Positions 1 to 8,391 of a DNA stretch of 64,000 nt are shown here, in pieces. Position numbers and translations under genes: made by a program. The stretch spans positions 1 through 64,000 of the forward strand of contig JAUYNO010000075.1 of the NCBI GenBank assembly GCA_030696045.1, read 5' to 3'. The notes below the pieces were generated by a model. It worked only from the letters and a program-made list of their open reading frames with translations, had not been told where the DNA came from and made no database searches. Each line of letters opens with the position of its first letter. The stretch's first letter is position 1. The stretch comes from Stagnimonas sp. Its GTDB lineage: Bacteria > Pseudomonadota > Gammaproteobacteria > Nevskiales > Nevskiaceae.

Positions 1-1075
1 AAGCTGAGATCGAGCTGCGGCGCAGGGAGGCCTGGTGCTGGCCCATGGTGTTGAGCATGGAGCTGGTCATCTGGTCGGCTATGCGCTGGGCGGCATTCAT
101 CACCACCCGCTCGGCCTCTTCGGCGGCGGTCTGACGCGCCATCTGCATGGCCTGGTCCAGGCGCTCGTTCTGCGCCCGCATCATGGCGTCAAGGTTGGAC
201 TGCAGCGCGGTGAGGTGCTGCTCCAGATTCTGCGCCAGGGCGTTGGTGCGGCTCTTGGCGACTTCCTGGGCGATGCCGCGCAGTTTTTCCTCATTGGCCG
301 GCTGCGCCTGCAGCTGGGCGAGCTGGGCGCGCAGGGCGGCGAGTTCGGCGAACACTTCCTGCCGCAGGGCGGTCAGCGCGTCGCCGGCGGCTGGTGCGGG
401 CTGGCTGAAGCTCGGCAGCTCCGGTTCGAGATCGCTCGAACCCAGGGTCGGCACCGCCGGCAGTTCCTGCATCACCGGCGCGCGCGTCTCGAAGCCGCCG
501 GGCATCGCATCGCGCAGCGACTTCATCACCGCCTGCTGGATGGCGACCGCCGGTTCACGGATCGGATGCACCTTGGGCGCTGACGGCGGCGCCATGACCG
601 GCACCGGGGATTTGGCCGGAATGGCAGCCTTCAGGCGCTCCATCGCGGTCGGCTCGGCCCGGGGCGGGGTCGCAGCCCGGGTCGGCGCGAGCAGCTGGAG
701 ATCGGTTTCCGCCGAGCCGAGGTTGGCGAGTACGCCCGCGATCTGCTCGGGGCTCGGCGGCTTCTGCAGCACGTCGGTGGCGCCGCGCAGCTTGGCCTGG
801 TGGATGAAGTCCTCGCCTTCATTGGAGGAGCAGATCACCACCGGCACCTTGGAGGTCAGCGGATCGGCGCGAATCACCCGCAGCGCTTCGAAGCCATCGA
901 CCCCCGGCATGATGTGGTCCAGGAACAGCACATCCGGCAGCCGTGCGGCCAGCTGGCGATAGGCATCGGCCGCGCTGTCGGCGGTCTCGACCTTGTAGTT
1001 GAAGCCTTCCAGGAACTTGCGCAGGGCAAATCGGGCCGACTTGGAGTCATCCACTACCAGCGCGGTCTTGGTCAT
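1..1075 (-). CDS. CheY-like response regulator with C-terminal coiled coil (3' end outside window)
   Basis: The first 358 codons are visible and the gene runs off the left edge. Residues 1-118 form a receiver domain: acidic pair D9/D10, phospho-acceptor D53 in FLDHIMPGVDG, a Ser pair near 83-84 and conserved K105 before PP. A Pro-rich linker follows to about residue 220, then a heptad-rich Ala/Gln/Glu stretch (about 225-340) that should form a coiled coil. No DNA-binding or enzymatic output domain is visible, so the output may be protein interaction or oligomerisation. The ATG at 1075 opens directly onto the receiver domain. It is divergent from the propeller gene at 1330, with about 250 bp between them. 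No cognate kinase is in the window. The receiver assignment is secure; the role is unknown. Confidence 0.85.
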   Translation of the reverse strand, partial: MTKTALVVDDSKSARFALRKFLEGFNYKVETADSAADAYRQLAARLPDVLFLDHIMPGVDGFEALRVIRADPLTSKVPVVICSSNEGEDFIHQAKLRGATDVLQKPPSPEQIAGVLANLGSAETDLQLLAPTRAATPPRAEPTAMERLKAAIPAKSPVPVMAPPSAPKVHPIREPAVAIQQAVMKSLRDAMPGGFETRAPVMQELPAVPTLGSSDLEPELPSFSQPAPAAGDALTALRQEVFAELAALRAQLAQLQAQPANEEKLRGIAQEVAKSRTNALAQNLEQHLTALQSNLDAMMRAQNERLDQAMQMARQTAAEEAERVVMNAAQRIADQMTSSMLNTMGQHQASLRRSSISA

Positions 1076-1329
1076 CTGAGGGAGTCTTTTGTGAACCTGT
1101 TCGCGAAACTACCACTCCGGTTGCGGCAGGCCAAGCAGAAAATTGAACTGGCCGCAAATGATGAACGCGTCATATTGATGCAAACTTCTCCGGGTACCGA
1201 CGCCCCGGAAGGTTTTGAGGGGGTTAGGGTTTGGCCCCGTCGAGCCCCCGGAGTTCTGGCCAATGACCTGAATCTTGGCTCAGACTTCGCATGTAATTGA
1301 CGAACATTTACCGAGACGCCCCGAGACCC

Positions 1330-4300
1330 ATGTTCCCTAAATCGATTTCCTTGCCGCGCTTGGGCCTCCCTGGCGCTTCGGCTTCTGCCTTACTGCTTTC
1401 GGCGCTGGTGGTAGGTCTGGTCACTGCCGGGCGGCCGATGCCGGCCGGTATTTCCTGCCCGGCCGGCACGGTGCCCGCCGGTGCGGAGGCCCAAGAGACC
1501 GGCTACACCGGTGCCTGCGTTCCGGCCCGGCATCCCGAGCGCCTGCCCGAGCGTCTGGCGATGGAAAGGAATACGGCCGGTCAGCGCGGCGCGCCCGAGG
1601 CCGGCGAGTTGCGCCGCCTCTATCAGCGCAAGGCGGAACTGGCGGCTCCCTCGGCGCGCGCCAAGGTCGATGGCGCCAGCTCGGCCTGGAAGCCCTACGG
1701 CACCGGGCCGCTGATCTCCAACGACGCGCGCTTTCCCAGCGTCAACGACCTCGGCCTGGTCGAACTCGGTGGCCGCGTCGATAGCCTCGACTATGACGCC
1801 GAGAACGGACGGCTGTTCGCCTCGGTGGGCACCGGCGGTGTCTGGATGAGCACCGATCTGGGCGACAACTGGACCTCGGTGGGCAATGGCCTGCCCTCGC
1901 AGACCGTCGGCGCCGTGGCCTGGACCCCAGCCGCCGGTGGCAGCCTGCTGGCGCTGGGTGGCGAGCCGAGCATGGGTGGCTACAACTTTGTCGGCCTGGG
2001 CGCCTTCTGGAGCGACGACCTGGGTGCCAACTGGCACTTCGCCGAGGGCGTGCCGGACGGCATCATGGGTTTCAAGTTGGTGGTCGACAAGAGCAATCCG
2101 GACATTGTCTACGCCGGCACCAGCAAGGGCCTGTACCGCTCCACCGACGCGGGGCGCAGCTATGTTCTGGTGCCGCTGCCGGTCGGTGACGGTTGTGAAG
2201 GACGTTCCGACGCGGAGTGTCTGTTCGCCAATTTTGTCACCGACATCGTGGTGAAGGTTCCGGGTGGCAGCACCGATGAAACTGGTGGCGAAGTGATCGT
2301 CGGCGTCGGCTATCGCGCCGGCCAGAAGGCCTACCCGGACGGCAAGCTGCACTCGCCTGGCAACGGCCTGTACCGTTCCGATACCGGCGAGCCCGGCAGC
2401 TTTGTCGAACTGGTCGATGCCTACGCGCTTGATGCCGCGCTGCCGATCGGCTTCACGCCCAAGGAGCGCATCGGCCGCATCGCCTTTGGCGCGGTCACCG
2501 GCCCGGAGCAGGACCACAACTACCTCTACGCCATCGTCTCCGACGCGGTGCTGTTCAACGGCGGCGTGCCGACCCTGGACTTGCCGGAGGATCCCACCGG
2601 CCTGATCGGCATTGGCACCGGCTTGCTGTTCTCCTCGCTGTTCAATGGCATCTATGTCTCGCCCGACTTCGGCGAAAGCTGGACCCGGATGGCCGACTAC
2701 ACCGAGATCGCCGCCAACCCGACCACCGGCTCGGCTCTGGTCGCGCAGTCGGCGCTGGGCTATGCGCCGGGCGTGCAGGGCTACTACAACCTCTGGATCG
2801 CGATCGACCCCACCCGCCAGCTCACCGGCATTCCAACCCGCCTGCTGTTCGGCCTGGAAGAGGTCTGGGCGCCGCGCATCACCCAGCTGCCGCTCAATGG
2901 CGCCTTGCAGGCCGGCCCCGACGATTTCCTGGTGATTGGCGACTACTTCGCCGGCAGCAGCTGCGCCGGCCTGTCGATTCCCTTCCTGCCGGCCTGCCCG
3001 GTCAGCAATGCGCCGTTGCCGCATACCACCACCCACCCGGACCAGCACGTCGGTCTGTTCGTGCCGGACGGCGAGGGCGGGGTCACCATCGTCGCCGGCA
3101 ATGACGGCGGTGTGTACAAGCAGCACGTCGCCAGCGGTGGCGAGTTCGCCAACGAGGACTGGGGTGACGGCGCCAACCAGGGCTTCAACACCCTGCTGCC
3201 CTACGGTTTGGCGGTGGCCAAGGACGGCACGGTCTGGTTCGGTCTGCAGGACAACGGCTCTGGCAAGGTCGATGCCGACCCCGAAACCAACCAGGGCGCG
3301 GGCATCTACATGGCCTACGGCGGCGACGGCTTCTTCGCTTCGGTGGATCCCGACAACTCGAACATCGCCTACAGCGAGTACACCAATGCCGACATGCGGG
3401 TGACCACCGATGGCGGCACCAACTGGAGCGGTATCGCGCCGACCGTGACCGGCGCGATGTTCTCCAACTTCTTCATGATGGATCCCACCGATCCCAAGCA
3501 TCTGGTCACCGGTGCCCGCGAGATCGTCGAGCGGCTCGAAGGCCCGACCGGCGACTGGGTGCAGGTGTTCGACGCCGGCACCCAGCCGGCCAACGCCCAG
3601 AACTACCAGATGTCCAAGCTGGACGTGCAGGGCGATGCCATCTACGCCGGTTTCTGCGGCGTCTGCGACATCCTCAACCGGGGCGAACTGGGTTTCCACA
3701 ATGCCCTGGCGACCAATGTCGGCGGCGAGGCTCCGCCGGCCAAGGGGACTCCGGCCGGCTGGCATTTCGCCGCCGCCGCCGGCCTGCCCAACCGCTATAT
3801 CTCGGCCATCGAGATCGACCCCACCGATCCCGAGACTGTCTACGTTGGCTTGGGCGACTACTCCGGACGCCAATGGGCGCCGCCGGGCGAGTACTACCAG
3901 GACGGCAACGAGAGCATTGGCAGTGGGCGTCTGTTCAAGTCGACCGACGCGGGCGAGAGCTTCGTCGATATCACCGGCAGCCTGCCGGATGCCCCGGTCA
4001 GCAGCATCGTGCTGCGCGAGGGCCAACTGATTGTCGGCGGTGACCTGGGGGCCTTCATCTCCAGTGATACCCAGGGTAGCGGCTGGGCGGTGCTCGGCGA
4101 GGGCTTCCCGAACGTGGTGGTGGGCCAGATGCAGCTGCAGCCGGGCAATCCCAACCGCCTGTTCGTCGCCGCCTACGGCCGCGGCATCTGGACCTATGAC
4201 TTCGGCGAGGTGGTGCCGCCGCCGCCGGATGACAACCACGCCCCGGTGGCGGTACTGACGGCGACGCCGCTGACCGGCACCGCGCCGCTCACGGTCCGCT

Positions 4301-4662
4301 TCGACGGCAGCGGTTCCAGCGATCCGGATGCGGGCGACGCGGTGAGCAGCTACACCTTCGGTTTCGGTGATGGCTCCGAGCCGCAGGTGGACCAGGCCGC
4401 AGCCAGCACCAGTCACGTCTACAGCCAGCCCGGCACCTACGTCGCCAACCTGACGGTCAAGGACGAGGCCGGCAAGGTGAGCGCGACCCCGGCCGTGGTC
4501 AGCATCGTGGTCACTGCCGCGCCGCCGCCACCACCACCGCCCCCGTCGGGCGGCGGAACGGACGCTGGTTCCGAAGGCCGCTTCGGGGGCTCGCTGGGCG
4601 CTGGCCTGTTGCTGCCGCTGGCCTTGCTGGCACTGCGTCGTCGTCGGGGCGTCCTACACTAG
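1330..4662 (+). CDS. Exported BNR/Asp-box beta-propeller protein with PKD domain and C-terminal sorting tag (paralogue 1)
   Basis: A protein of 1110 residues. The N-terminus is signal-like (hydrophobic stretch about residues 15-35). Repeated Asp boxes of the S-x-D-x-G-x-x-W type (MSTDLGDNW, WSDDLGANW, VSPDFGESW, KSTDAGESF) mark a sialidase/VPS10-like propeller fold. A PKD domain lies near residues 975-1065, followed by a Pro run and a C-terminal tail of GRFGG, a hydrophobic helix and RRRR, like GlyGly-CTERM (rhombosortase) signals. The ATG at 1330 is preferred over an in-frame TTG at 1297 because it places the signal peptide correctly; there is no strong Shine-Dalgarno site. It is paralogous to the two genes at 12310-18350. 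A surface or outer-membrane location is inferred; no catalytic residues are evident. Confidence 0.8.
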   Translation: MFPKSISLPRLGLPGASASALLLSALVVGLVTAGRPMPAGISCPAGTVPAGAEAQETGYTGACVPARHPERLPERLAMERNTAGQRGAPEAGELRRLYQRKAELAAPSARAKVDGASSAWKPYGTGPLISNDARFPSVNDLGLVELGGRVDSLDYDAENGRLFASVGTGGVWMSTDLGDNWTSVGNGLPSQTVGAVAWTPAAGGSLLALGGEPSMGGYNFVGLGAFWSDDLGANWHFAEGVPDGIMGFKLVVDKSNPDIVYAGTSKGLYRSTDAGRSYVLVPLPVGDGCEGRSDAECLFANFVTDIVVKVPGGSTDETGGEVIVGVGYRAGQKAYPDGKLHSPGNGLYRSDTGEPGSFVELVDAYALDAALPIGFTPKERIGRIAFGAVTGPEQDHNYLYAIVSDAVLFNGGVPTLDLPEDPTGLIGIGTGLLFSSLFNGIYVSPDFGESWTRMADYTEIAANPTTGSALVAQSALGYAPGVQGYYNLWIAIDPTRQLTGIPTRLLFGLEEVWAPRITQLPLNGALQAGPDDFLVIGDYFAGSSCAGLSIPFLPACPVSNAPLPHTTTHPDQHVGLFVPDGEGGVTIVAGNDGGVYKQHVASGGEFANEDWGDGANQGFNTLLPYGLAVAKDGTVWFGLQDNGSGKVDADPETNQGAGIYMAYGGDGFFASVDPDNSNIAYSEYTNADMRVTTDGGTNWSGIAPTVTGAMFSNFFMMDPTDPKHLVTGAREIVERLEGPTGDWVQVFDAGTQPANAQNYQMSKLDVQGDAIYAGFCGVCDILNRGELGFHNALATNVGGEAPPAKGTPAGWHFAAAAGLPNRYISAIEIDPTDPETVYVGLGDYSGRQWAPPGEYYQDGNESIGSGRLFKSTDAGESFVDITGSLPDAPVSSIVLREGQLIVGGDLGAFISSDTQGSGWAVLGEGFPNVVVGQMQLQPGNPNRLFVAAYGRGIWTYDFGEVVPPPPDDNHAPVAVLTATPLTGTAPLTVRFDGSGSSDPDAGDAVSSYTFGFGDGSEPQVDQAAASTSHVYSQPGTYVANLTVKDEAGKVSATPAVVSIVVTAAPPPPPPPPSGGGTDAGSEGRFGGSLGAGLLLPLALLALRRRRGVLH

Positions 4663-4683
4663 GGCCACCGAGTCATCCACCCG

Positions 4684-4715
4684 CGGCGGGTCCGGTTTCG
4701 GACCCGCCGTTTTTT
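4684..4715 (+). terminator. Rho-independent terminator of the propeller gene
   Basis: A perfect 11 bp stem (CGGCGGGTCCG / CGGACCCGCCG) with a GTTT loop is followed at once by six T. It lies 21 bp after the stop at 4662 and just before dusB. Confidence 0.9.
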
Positions 4716-4734
4716 GTTGCCGCAAGTCATCGTC

Positions 4735-5709
4735 GTGAGCCTGCCCGCCGTCTTCATCGGTCCACACCGAATCGACCCGCCCCTGGTGCTGTCACCCATG
4801 GCGGGCGTCACCGACCGTCCGTTCCGGGTGCTGTGCCGTCGCCTCGGTGCTGGTCTGGCGGTGAGTGAGATGGCCCTGGCCGATCCGCGCTTCCGGGATA
4901 CCGAGAAGAGCCGCACTCGGCGCGATCACCAGGGCGAGCCCGGCCCGATCTCGGTGCAGCTGGCCGGGGCCGATCCCGACCTGCTCGCCGAGGGTGCGCG
5001 CTGGAACGTCGAGCAGGGTGCCGAGATCATCGACATCAACATGGGCTGCCCGGCCAAGAAGGTCTGCGGCGCGCTGTCCGGTTCGGCGCTGCTGCGTGAC
5101 GAAGTGCTGGTGGCGCGCATCCTCGATGCCGTGGTGCGCGCGGTGCCGGTGCCGGTCACGCTTAAGTTCCGCACCGGCTTTTCGCACCAGCAGCGCAATG
5201 CCTTGCGCATTGCCTGCCTGGCGGAGGACGCCGGCGTCGCCGCGCTGGCCCTGCACGGCCGCACCCGCGAGGACCACTATCAGGGCTCGGCCGAGTACCA
5301 GACCATCGCCGACGTGAAGCGCGCCGTGCGCATCCCGGTATTCGCCAACGGCGATGTCGACAGCCCGGAGAAGGCGCGACGGGTGCTCGCCGCCACCGGC
5401 GCCGACGGGCTATTCATCGGCCGCGCGGCCCAGGGCAATCCCTGGATCTTTCGCGAGACGGCCCACTACCTGGCGACCGGCCAGACCCTGCCACCGCCCT
5501 CGGCGCAGGAGCAAGGGGACACCCTGCTCGGCCACCTGGACGAGTTGTATGGCCTGTACGGCGAAGGGCGGGGGGTGCGGGTGGCCCGCAAGCACATCCA
5601 GTGGTACTGCGAGTCGCGGCCGGGTGTCGAGGCGTTCTGGCGGCGGCTCTGCCTGCTGACCGAGGCGAGCGAGCAGCGCGCGGCGGTGGCGGAGTTCTTC
5701 GCCGGCTAG
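4735..5709 (+). CDS. dusB: tRNA-dihydrouridine synthase B
   Basis: A protein of 324 residues, normal for Dus enzymes. It reduces specific uridines in the tRNA D-loop using FMN and NADPH in the cytoplasm. The TIM-barrel opening LSPMAGVTDRPFR, the motif DINMGCPAKKV with catalytic C105, the LKFRTG strand, HGRTRE and the phosphate-binding FANGDV and GADGLFIGRAAQGNPW are all present and match the DusB subgroup. The GTG at 4735 is chosen; a TTG at 4714 lies inside the preceding terminator. In many proteobacteria dusB precedes fis, but no fis follows here. Confidence 0.92.
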   Translation: MSLPAVFIGPHRIDPPLVLSPMAGVTDRPFRVLCRRLGAGLAVSEMALADPRFRDTEKSRTRRDHQGEPGPISVQLAGADPDLLAEGARWNVEQGAEIIDINMGCPAKKVCGALSGSALLRDEVLVARILDAVVRAVPVPVTLKFRTGFSHQQRNALRIACLAEDAGVAALALHGRTREDHYQGSAEYQTIADVKRAVRIPVFANGDVDSPEKARRVLAATGADGLFIGRAAQGNPWIFRETAHYLATGQTLPPPSAQEQGDTLLGHLDELYGLYGEGRGVRVARKHIQWYCESRPGVEAFWRRLCLLTEASEQRAAVAEFFAG

Positions 5710-5736
5710 CGGCGGCGGGCAGACCGAGCGGGGATG

Positions 5737-5768
5737 AAAAAGGGCATGACGCGAATCGCGTCATGCCC
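5737..5768 (-). terminator. Rho-independent terminator of the Ala/Lys microprotein gene
   Basis: Read on the minus strand, a perfect 12 bp stem (GGGCATGACGCG / CGCGTCATGCCC, three-base loop) is followed by five T. It sits 18 bp beyond the stop at 5786 and also faces the end of dusB. Confidence 0.88.
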
Positions 5769-5785
5769 CAAGAAGAACAGCCTTA

Positions 5786-5851
5786 CTACTTCTTCTTGGC
5801 AGGCTTCTTAGCAGCGGTCTTCTTGGCGGCGGGTTTCTTGGCAGCGGCCAT
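5786..5851 (-). CDS. 21-residue Ala/Lys-rich (histone H1-like) microprotein
   Basis: A short reading frame of 21 codons that begins MAAAKK and continues as near-repeats of PAAKK, TAAKK and PAKKK, ending in TAG TAA. It contains only Ala, Lys, Pro and one Thr after the initiator. A near-perfect Shine-Dalgarno site (AGGAGGT) lies 8 bases before the ATG, and a strong terminator follows, so the gene has complete expression signals. The composition matches the C-terminal tails of bacterial histone H1-like (HC1/HC2, AlgP-type) DNA-binding proteins. Nucleic-acid binding is inferred from charge only. It could instead be the last piece of a decayed longer gene, but its own ribosome site argues against that. 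Confidence 0.65.
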   Translation of the reverse strand: MAAAKKPAAKKTAAKKPAKKK

Positions 5852-6015
5852 AAGTTGTTACCTCCTAGCTAGCACTCGGGGAGCGGACCCCACACCATGC
5901 GGAGACACTGACTCCACCGCTAGGGATCGTGGCTTAACTCCCTGCTTGACACAATGGGTTGTGGTCGCTGCTTAAAAAATATCCGACGAACGGTCGTGCA
6001 AGCCAGCGCGCACGG
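5852..6015. other. Intergenic leader region of the microprotein
   Basis: No gene is seen. On the minus strand a GC-rich hairpin (GGGG-TCCGCT-CCCC, 5879-5892) lies in the putative 5' leader of the microprotein. On the plus strand a consensus -35 (TTGACA, 5946-5951) occurs, followed by AT-rich TTAAAAAAT at 5972-5980, but no convincing -10 at correct spacing. Confidence 0.4.
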
Positions 6016-6156
6016 AACTGGCTTGAAAACCGTAGCGAGCGACGGCAGTTCGCGTCCGCCCGGAGCGCAGAAAGCGCAGCGTATGTAGGAATACGTGAGC
6101 ATTTCGAGCACCGGACGGACGCGAACTGCCAAGCGCAGTAGGTTTGCAAGCCAGTT
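6016..6156. repeat. 141 bp nested inverted-repeat (REP/MITE-like) element
   Basis: The outer arms AACTGGCTTGAAAACC (6016-6031) and GGTTTGCAAGCCAGTT (6141-6156) are inverted with 15 of 16 matches. Inner arms of about 20 bp (6044-6063 and 6111-6130) also pair, as do CGTAT (6080-6084) and ATACG (6091-6095) near the tip. It ends 1 bp beyond the permease stop codon and could also act as its terminator. No transposase is present. Confidence 0.75.
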
Positions 6157-6157
6157 C

Positions 6158-7183
6158 TCAGATCAGGCCCTTCTCCCGCAGCTCATCCTTGAAATAGGCA
6201 TAGGCCATCGGCGCCACGATCAGCCCGGACAGGCCGAACGAGGCCTCCATCACCAGCATCGCCAGCAGCAGCTCCCAGGCGCGGGCGCGGATGTGGCCGC
6301 CGATGATGCGGGCGTTGAGGAAGTACTCCAGCTTGTGGATCACGAACAGGTAGGCCAACGAGGCAAAGGCCAGCACCAGGGACTGGCTCATGCTCACCAC
6401 GAAGATCGCGGTGTTGGAAATCAGGTTGCCGATGATCGGCAGCAGGCCGGCGACGAAGGTCAGCGCCACCAGGGTCTTGGTCAGCGGCAGATGGATGTCG
6501 AGCAGGGGCAGCACCGTGCCCAGGTAGAGCCAGGTCAGCAGGGTGTTGATGCCGGAGATCCAGACCTGCGCGAACACCACGCGGCGGAAGGCACCGGCGA
6601 CCCGGCCGCCATGACGGCTGACGGCGGCGGTCAGCGGCGCGACCTCGCGCGGTGCCGCCGCCGATTGCAGGGCCAGCATGGCGCCGATCACCATGCCGAT
6701 GATCACGTGGGCCAGGCCGCGCAGGAAGTCGGTACTGGCGGTCTGCACCGATTGTGCGTGCACCCGCAGCCATTCGGTCACGGTGCGGCGCAGGTCCTCG
6801 GCGTTGTCCGGCAGGTTGGCGAGCAGCCAGTCGGGAAAGCGCTCGCGCGATTGGTCGATGATCTCCGCCATGCGCTGGAACAGCGCCGGCACGCTCTCGT
6901 CGCTGCCGCGGAAAAACGAGGCCAGTGCAAAACCCAGGCCGGACATGCCGGCGATCACCGCACCCGCCACCATCGCCACCGCCAGCAACCGGCGGCCACG
7001 GCCATCGAGCGAGCTGATCTTCAGGCGCGGCGTCAGCAGCTGCACCAGCGAGAACACCAGCAGGCCGGCCAGCAGGGCCGGCAGCAGGTGCGTCTTCAGC
7101 ACGAACACCAGGGCGACGGCGACCGTGCCCCAGGCCAGCCAGTCGGCGCGGGTGAGCTGGGGCGGTTTCAGGATCGTGCTCAT
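6158..7183 (-). CDS. AI-2E family transporter (PerM/UPF0118)
   Basis: A 341-residue integral membrane protein, the usual family size. It has about eight hydrophobic segments, a large central soluble region (roughly residues 80-150) and the family-typical C-terminal block GLLPIIGNLISN with HKLEYFLNARIIG. Members export AI-2 or, in other branches, act as Na+/H+ antiporters; the substrate here cannot be told. The start at 7183 (MSTILKPPQ) is preferred to upstream in-frame codons because those add an unlikely Arg-rich extension. It is a single gene, divergent from the cold-shock gene. Confidence 0.85.
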   Translation of the reverse strand: MSTILKPPQLTRADWLAWGTVAVALVFVLKTHLLPALLAGLLVFSLVQLLTPRLKISSLDGRGRRLLAVAMVAGAVIAGMSGLGFALASFFRGSDESVPALFQRMAEIIDQSRERFPDWLLANLPDNAEDLRRTVTEWLRVHAQSVQTASTDFLRGLAHVIIGMVIGAMLALQSAAAPREVAPLTAAVSRHGGRVAGAFRRVVFAQVWISGINTLLTWLYLGTVLPLLDIHLPLTKTLVALTFVAGLLPIIGNLISNTAIFVVSMSQSLVLAFASLAYLFVIHKLEYFLNARIIGGHIRARAWELLLAMLVMEASFGLSGLIVAPMAYAYFKDELREKGLI

Positions 7184-7599
7184 GCGGGAGTCGGCTCGCA
7201 GCGGGGTTTCGGAACGGGTTGGAGAGTATCGCGCGTTCCCGACCGCGGCCTGAAGGCGAGTCCGACGCCGGCGGCCGCGCAGGGCGCGCGGGGTGATCAC
7301 AAGGGGCCGGTGCGCAGCGGCCAATCCGGGGCTGTCGATGCCGTTATAGACACTCCGGAATGGGCTTGGCCCGCAGGGGCGCAAGCGTTGCTGTTTCGGC
7401 CTTGCAGGCCTTGTATTTCGGTTTCAGGTTGGGTGTAGAATCCTGTCCGCAGCGTATTCAAAAAAAGATTTCCGGGAGTTTCACCAGTGTCTCCGGACAC
7501 CAGTGAATGTAGCGTCACGGTAACGTTTCTGGATGGCTGACAAACCGCGGTTCCCTGGCGGGCCGCATTTTCAAACTTCAGTTCAAAAGGAATGGTTAC
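7184..7599 (+). promoter_or_regulatory. Intergenic region with cold-shock gene promoter and long 5' leader
   Basis: A gene-free stretch of 416 bp. The best promoter candidate for the cold-shock gene is TAGAAT at 7436-7441, with a poor -35 (TTGTAT, 7411-7416, 19 bp spacing). This would leave a leader of about 155 nt containing a GTGTC-TCCG-GACAC hairpin (7487-7500), like the long structured leaders of cspA-type mRNAs. The promoter is tentative. Confidence 0.4.
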
Positions 7600-7809
7600 A
7601 TGTCTGCTACTACCGGCATCGTCAAGTGGTTCAACGACACCAAGGGCTTCGGCTTCATCACCCCGGAAGGCGGCGGTGAAGACCTCTTCGCCCACTTCAA
7701 GGAAATCCAGGGCACCGGATTCAAGACCTTGAAGGAAGGCCAGCGCGTGGAGTACACCGCGCAGCGCGGCCCCAAGGGCATGCAGGCCACCCAGATCAAG
7801 CCGCTGTAA
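7600..7809 (+). CDS. CspA-family cold-shock protein
   Basis: A protein of 69 residues, a single cold-shock domain (OB fold) that binds single-stranded nucleic acid and acts as an RNA chaperone. RNP1 (KGFGFI) and RNP2-like (DLFAHF) motifs are intact, with IVKWFN at the start. AAAAGGA 10 bases upstream serves as the ribosome site. It is monocistronic, with its own terminator and a long leader, which fits post-transcriptional cold induction. Which csp paralogue this is cannot be decided. Confidence 0.95.
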   Translation: MSATTGIVKWFNDTKGFGFITPEGGGEDLFAHFKEIQGTGFKTLKEGQRVEYTAQRGPKGMQATQIKPL

Positions 7810-7833
7810 GGCTGATTCGAACGGCTGCAAAAG

Positions 7834-7859
7834 AACCCCGGCTTCGGCCGGGGTTTTTT
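7834..7859 (+). terminator. Rho-independent terminator after the cold-shock gene
   Basis: A CCCCGGC-TTCG-GCCGGGG stem-tetraloop is followed by six T, 24 bp after the stop. Confidence 0.93.
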
Positions 7860-7866
7860 GTTGCCC

Positions 7867-8391
7867 TCAGCGTGTGGCGCGCTTCGGCCGGCGCGGCTTC
7901 AGCAGGGTGCCGCTGCAGCTCAGCGAGCCGCAGCGGCAGGCCCAGATCTGCTTGAGCCGCGCCGTGTGGCGCACCTCCAGCACGATGCCGTAGTCATAGG
8001 TCAGTTCATCGCCGGCGCGGATGTCGCGCAGCGCTTCCAGCACGACCCGGTCCTTTTCCGAACCCGGTTCGCGGCTTTCGACCAGGAAGGCCTGGCAGTT
8101 CGGCTCGCAGCTGTGGTTGATCCAGCGCGCGGCATTGCCGCCCACGTTGCCGTCGATCACATAGCGCTCGTTGAGCGTGAACAGGAAGGTGTGACCGCTG
8201 TGGTGATTGTCGCCGTAACCCTGGTCGGCCTCGGCGTGGGTAAGCCGACGGCCACGGTATTCGAGCAGCGACTCGCCGGCGGCAAGATCACGAAGGGCGA
8301 AGACGCCGGAACCGTGGATCGGCGAGCGGCGGACGGCGAGGCGGCGGGTCATGCGGGGAGTTTGCGGAAAAGTCTGGCTGCCATCACTCAT
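7867..8391 (-). CDS. SET-domain protein-lysine methyltransferase
   Basis: A protein of 174 residues that is almost entirely a SET domain: GSGVFALRDLAAGE opening, catalytic NHSCEPNC, ELTYDYG and a post-SET CRCGSLSC-x-G zinc cluster. It should transfer methyl from S-adenosylmethionine to lysine; bacterial substrates are mostly unknown. Its ATG overlaps the stop of arfB (ATGA, 8388-8391), which supports this start over M14. It is the last gene of the flavodoxin-arfB-SET operon. Confidence 0.88.
   Translation of the reverse strand: MSDGSQTFPQTPRMTRRLAVRRSPIHGSGVFALRDLAAGESLLEYRGRRLTHAEADQGYGDNHHSGHTFLFTLNERYVIDGNVGGNAARWINHSCEPNCQAFLVESREPGSEKDRVVLEALRDIRAGDELTYDYGIVLEVRHTARLKQIWACRCGSLSCSGTLLKPRRPKRATR

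Noticed and set aside
1390-4416. A 1008-codon open frame on the minus strand opposite propeller paralogue 1
   Set aside because: High-GC mirror frame. The plus strand has signal peptide, Asp boxes and PKD; the minus product is low-complexity with no domain.
4714-4734. Upstream TTG start for dusB
   Set aside because: It lies in the T tract of the preceding terminator; GTG 4735 fits the family N-terminus.
6095-7438. A 447-codon plus-strand frame opposite the AI-2E permease
   Set aside because: His/Gln-rich antisense shadow that begins inside the inverted repeat.
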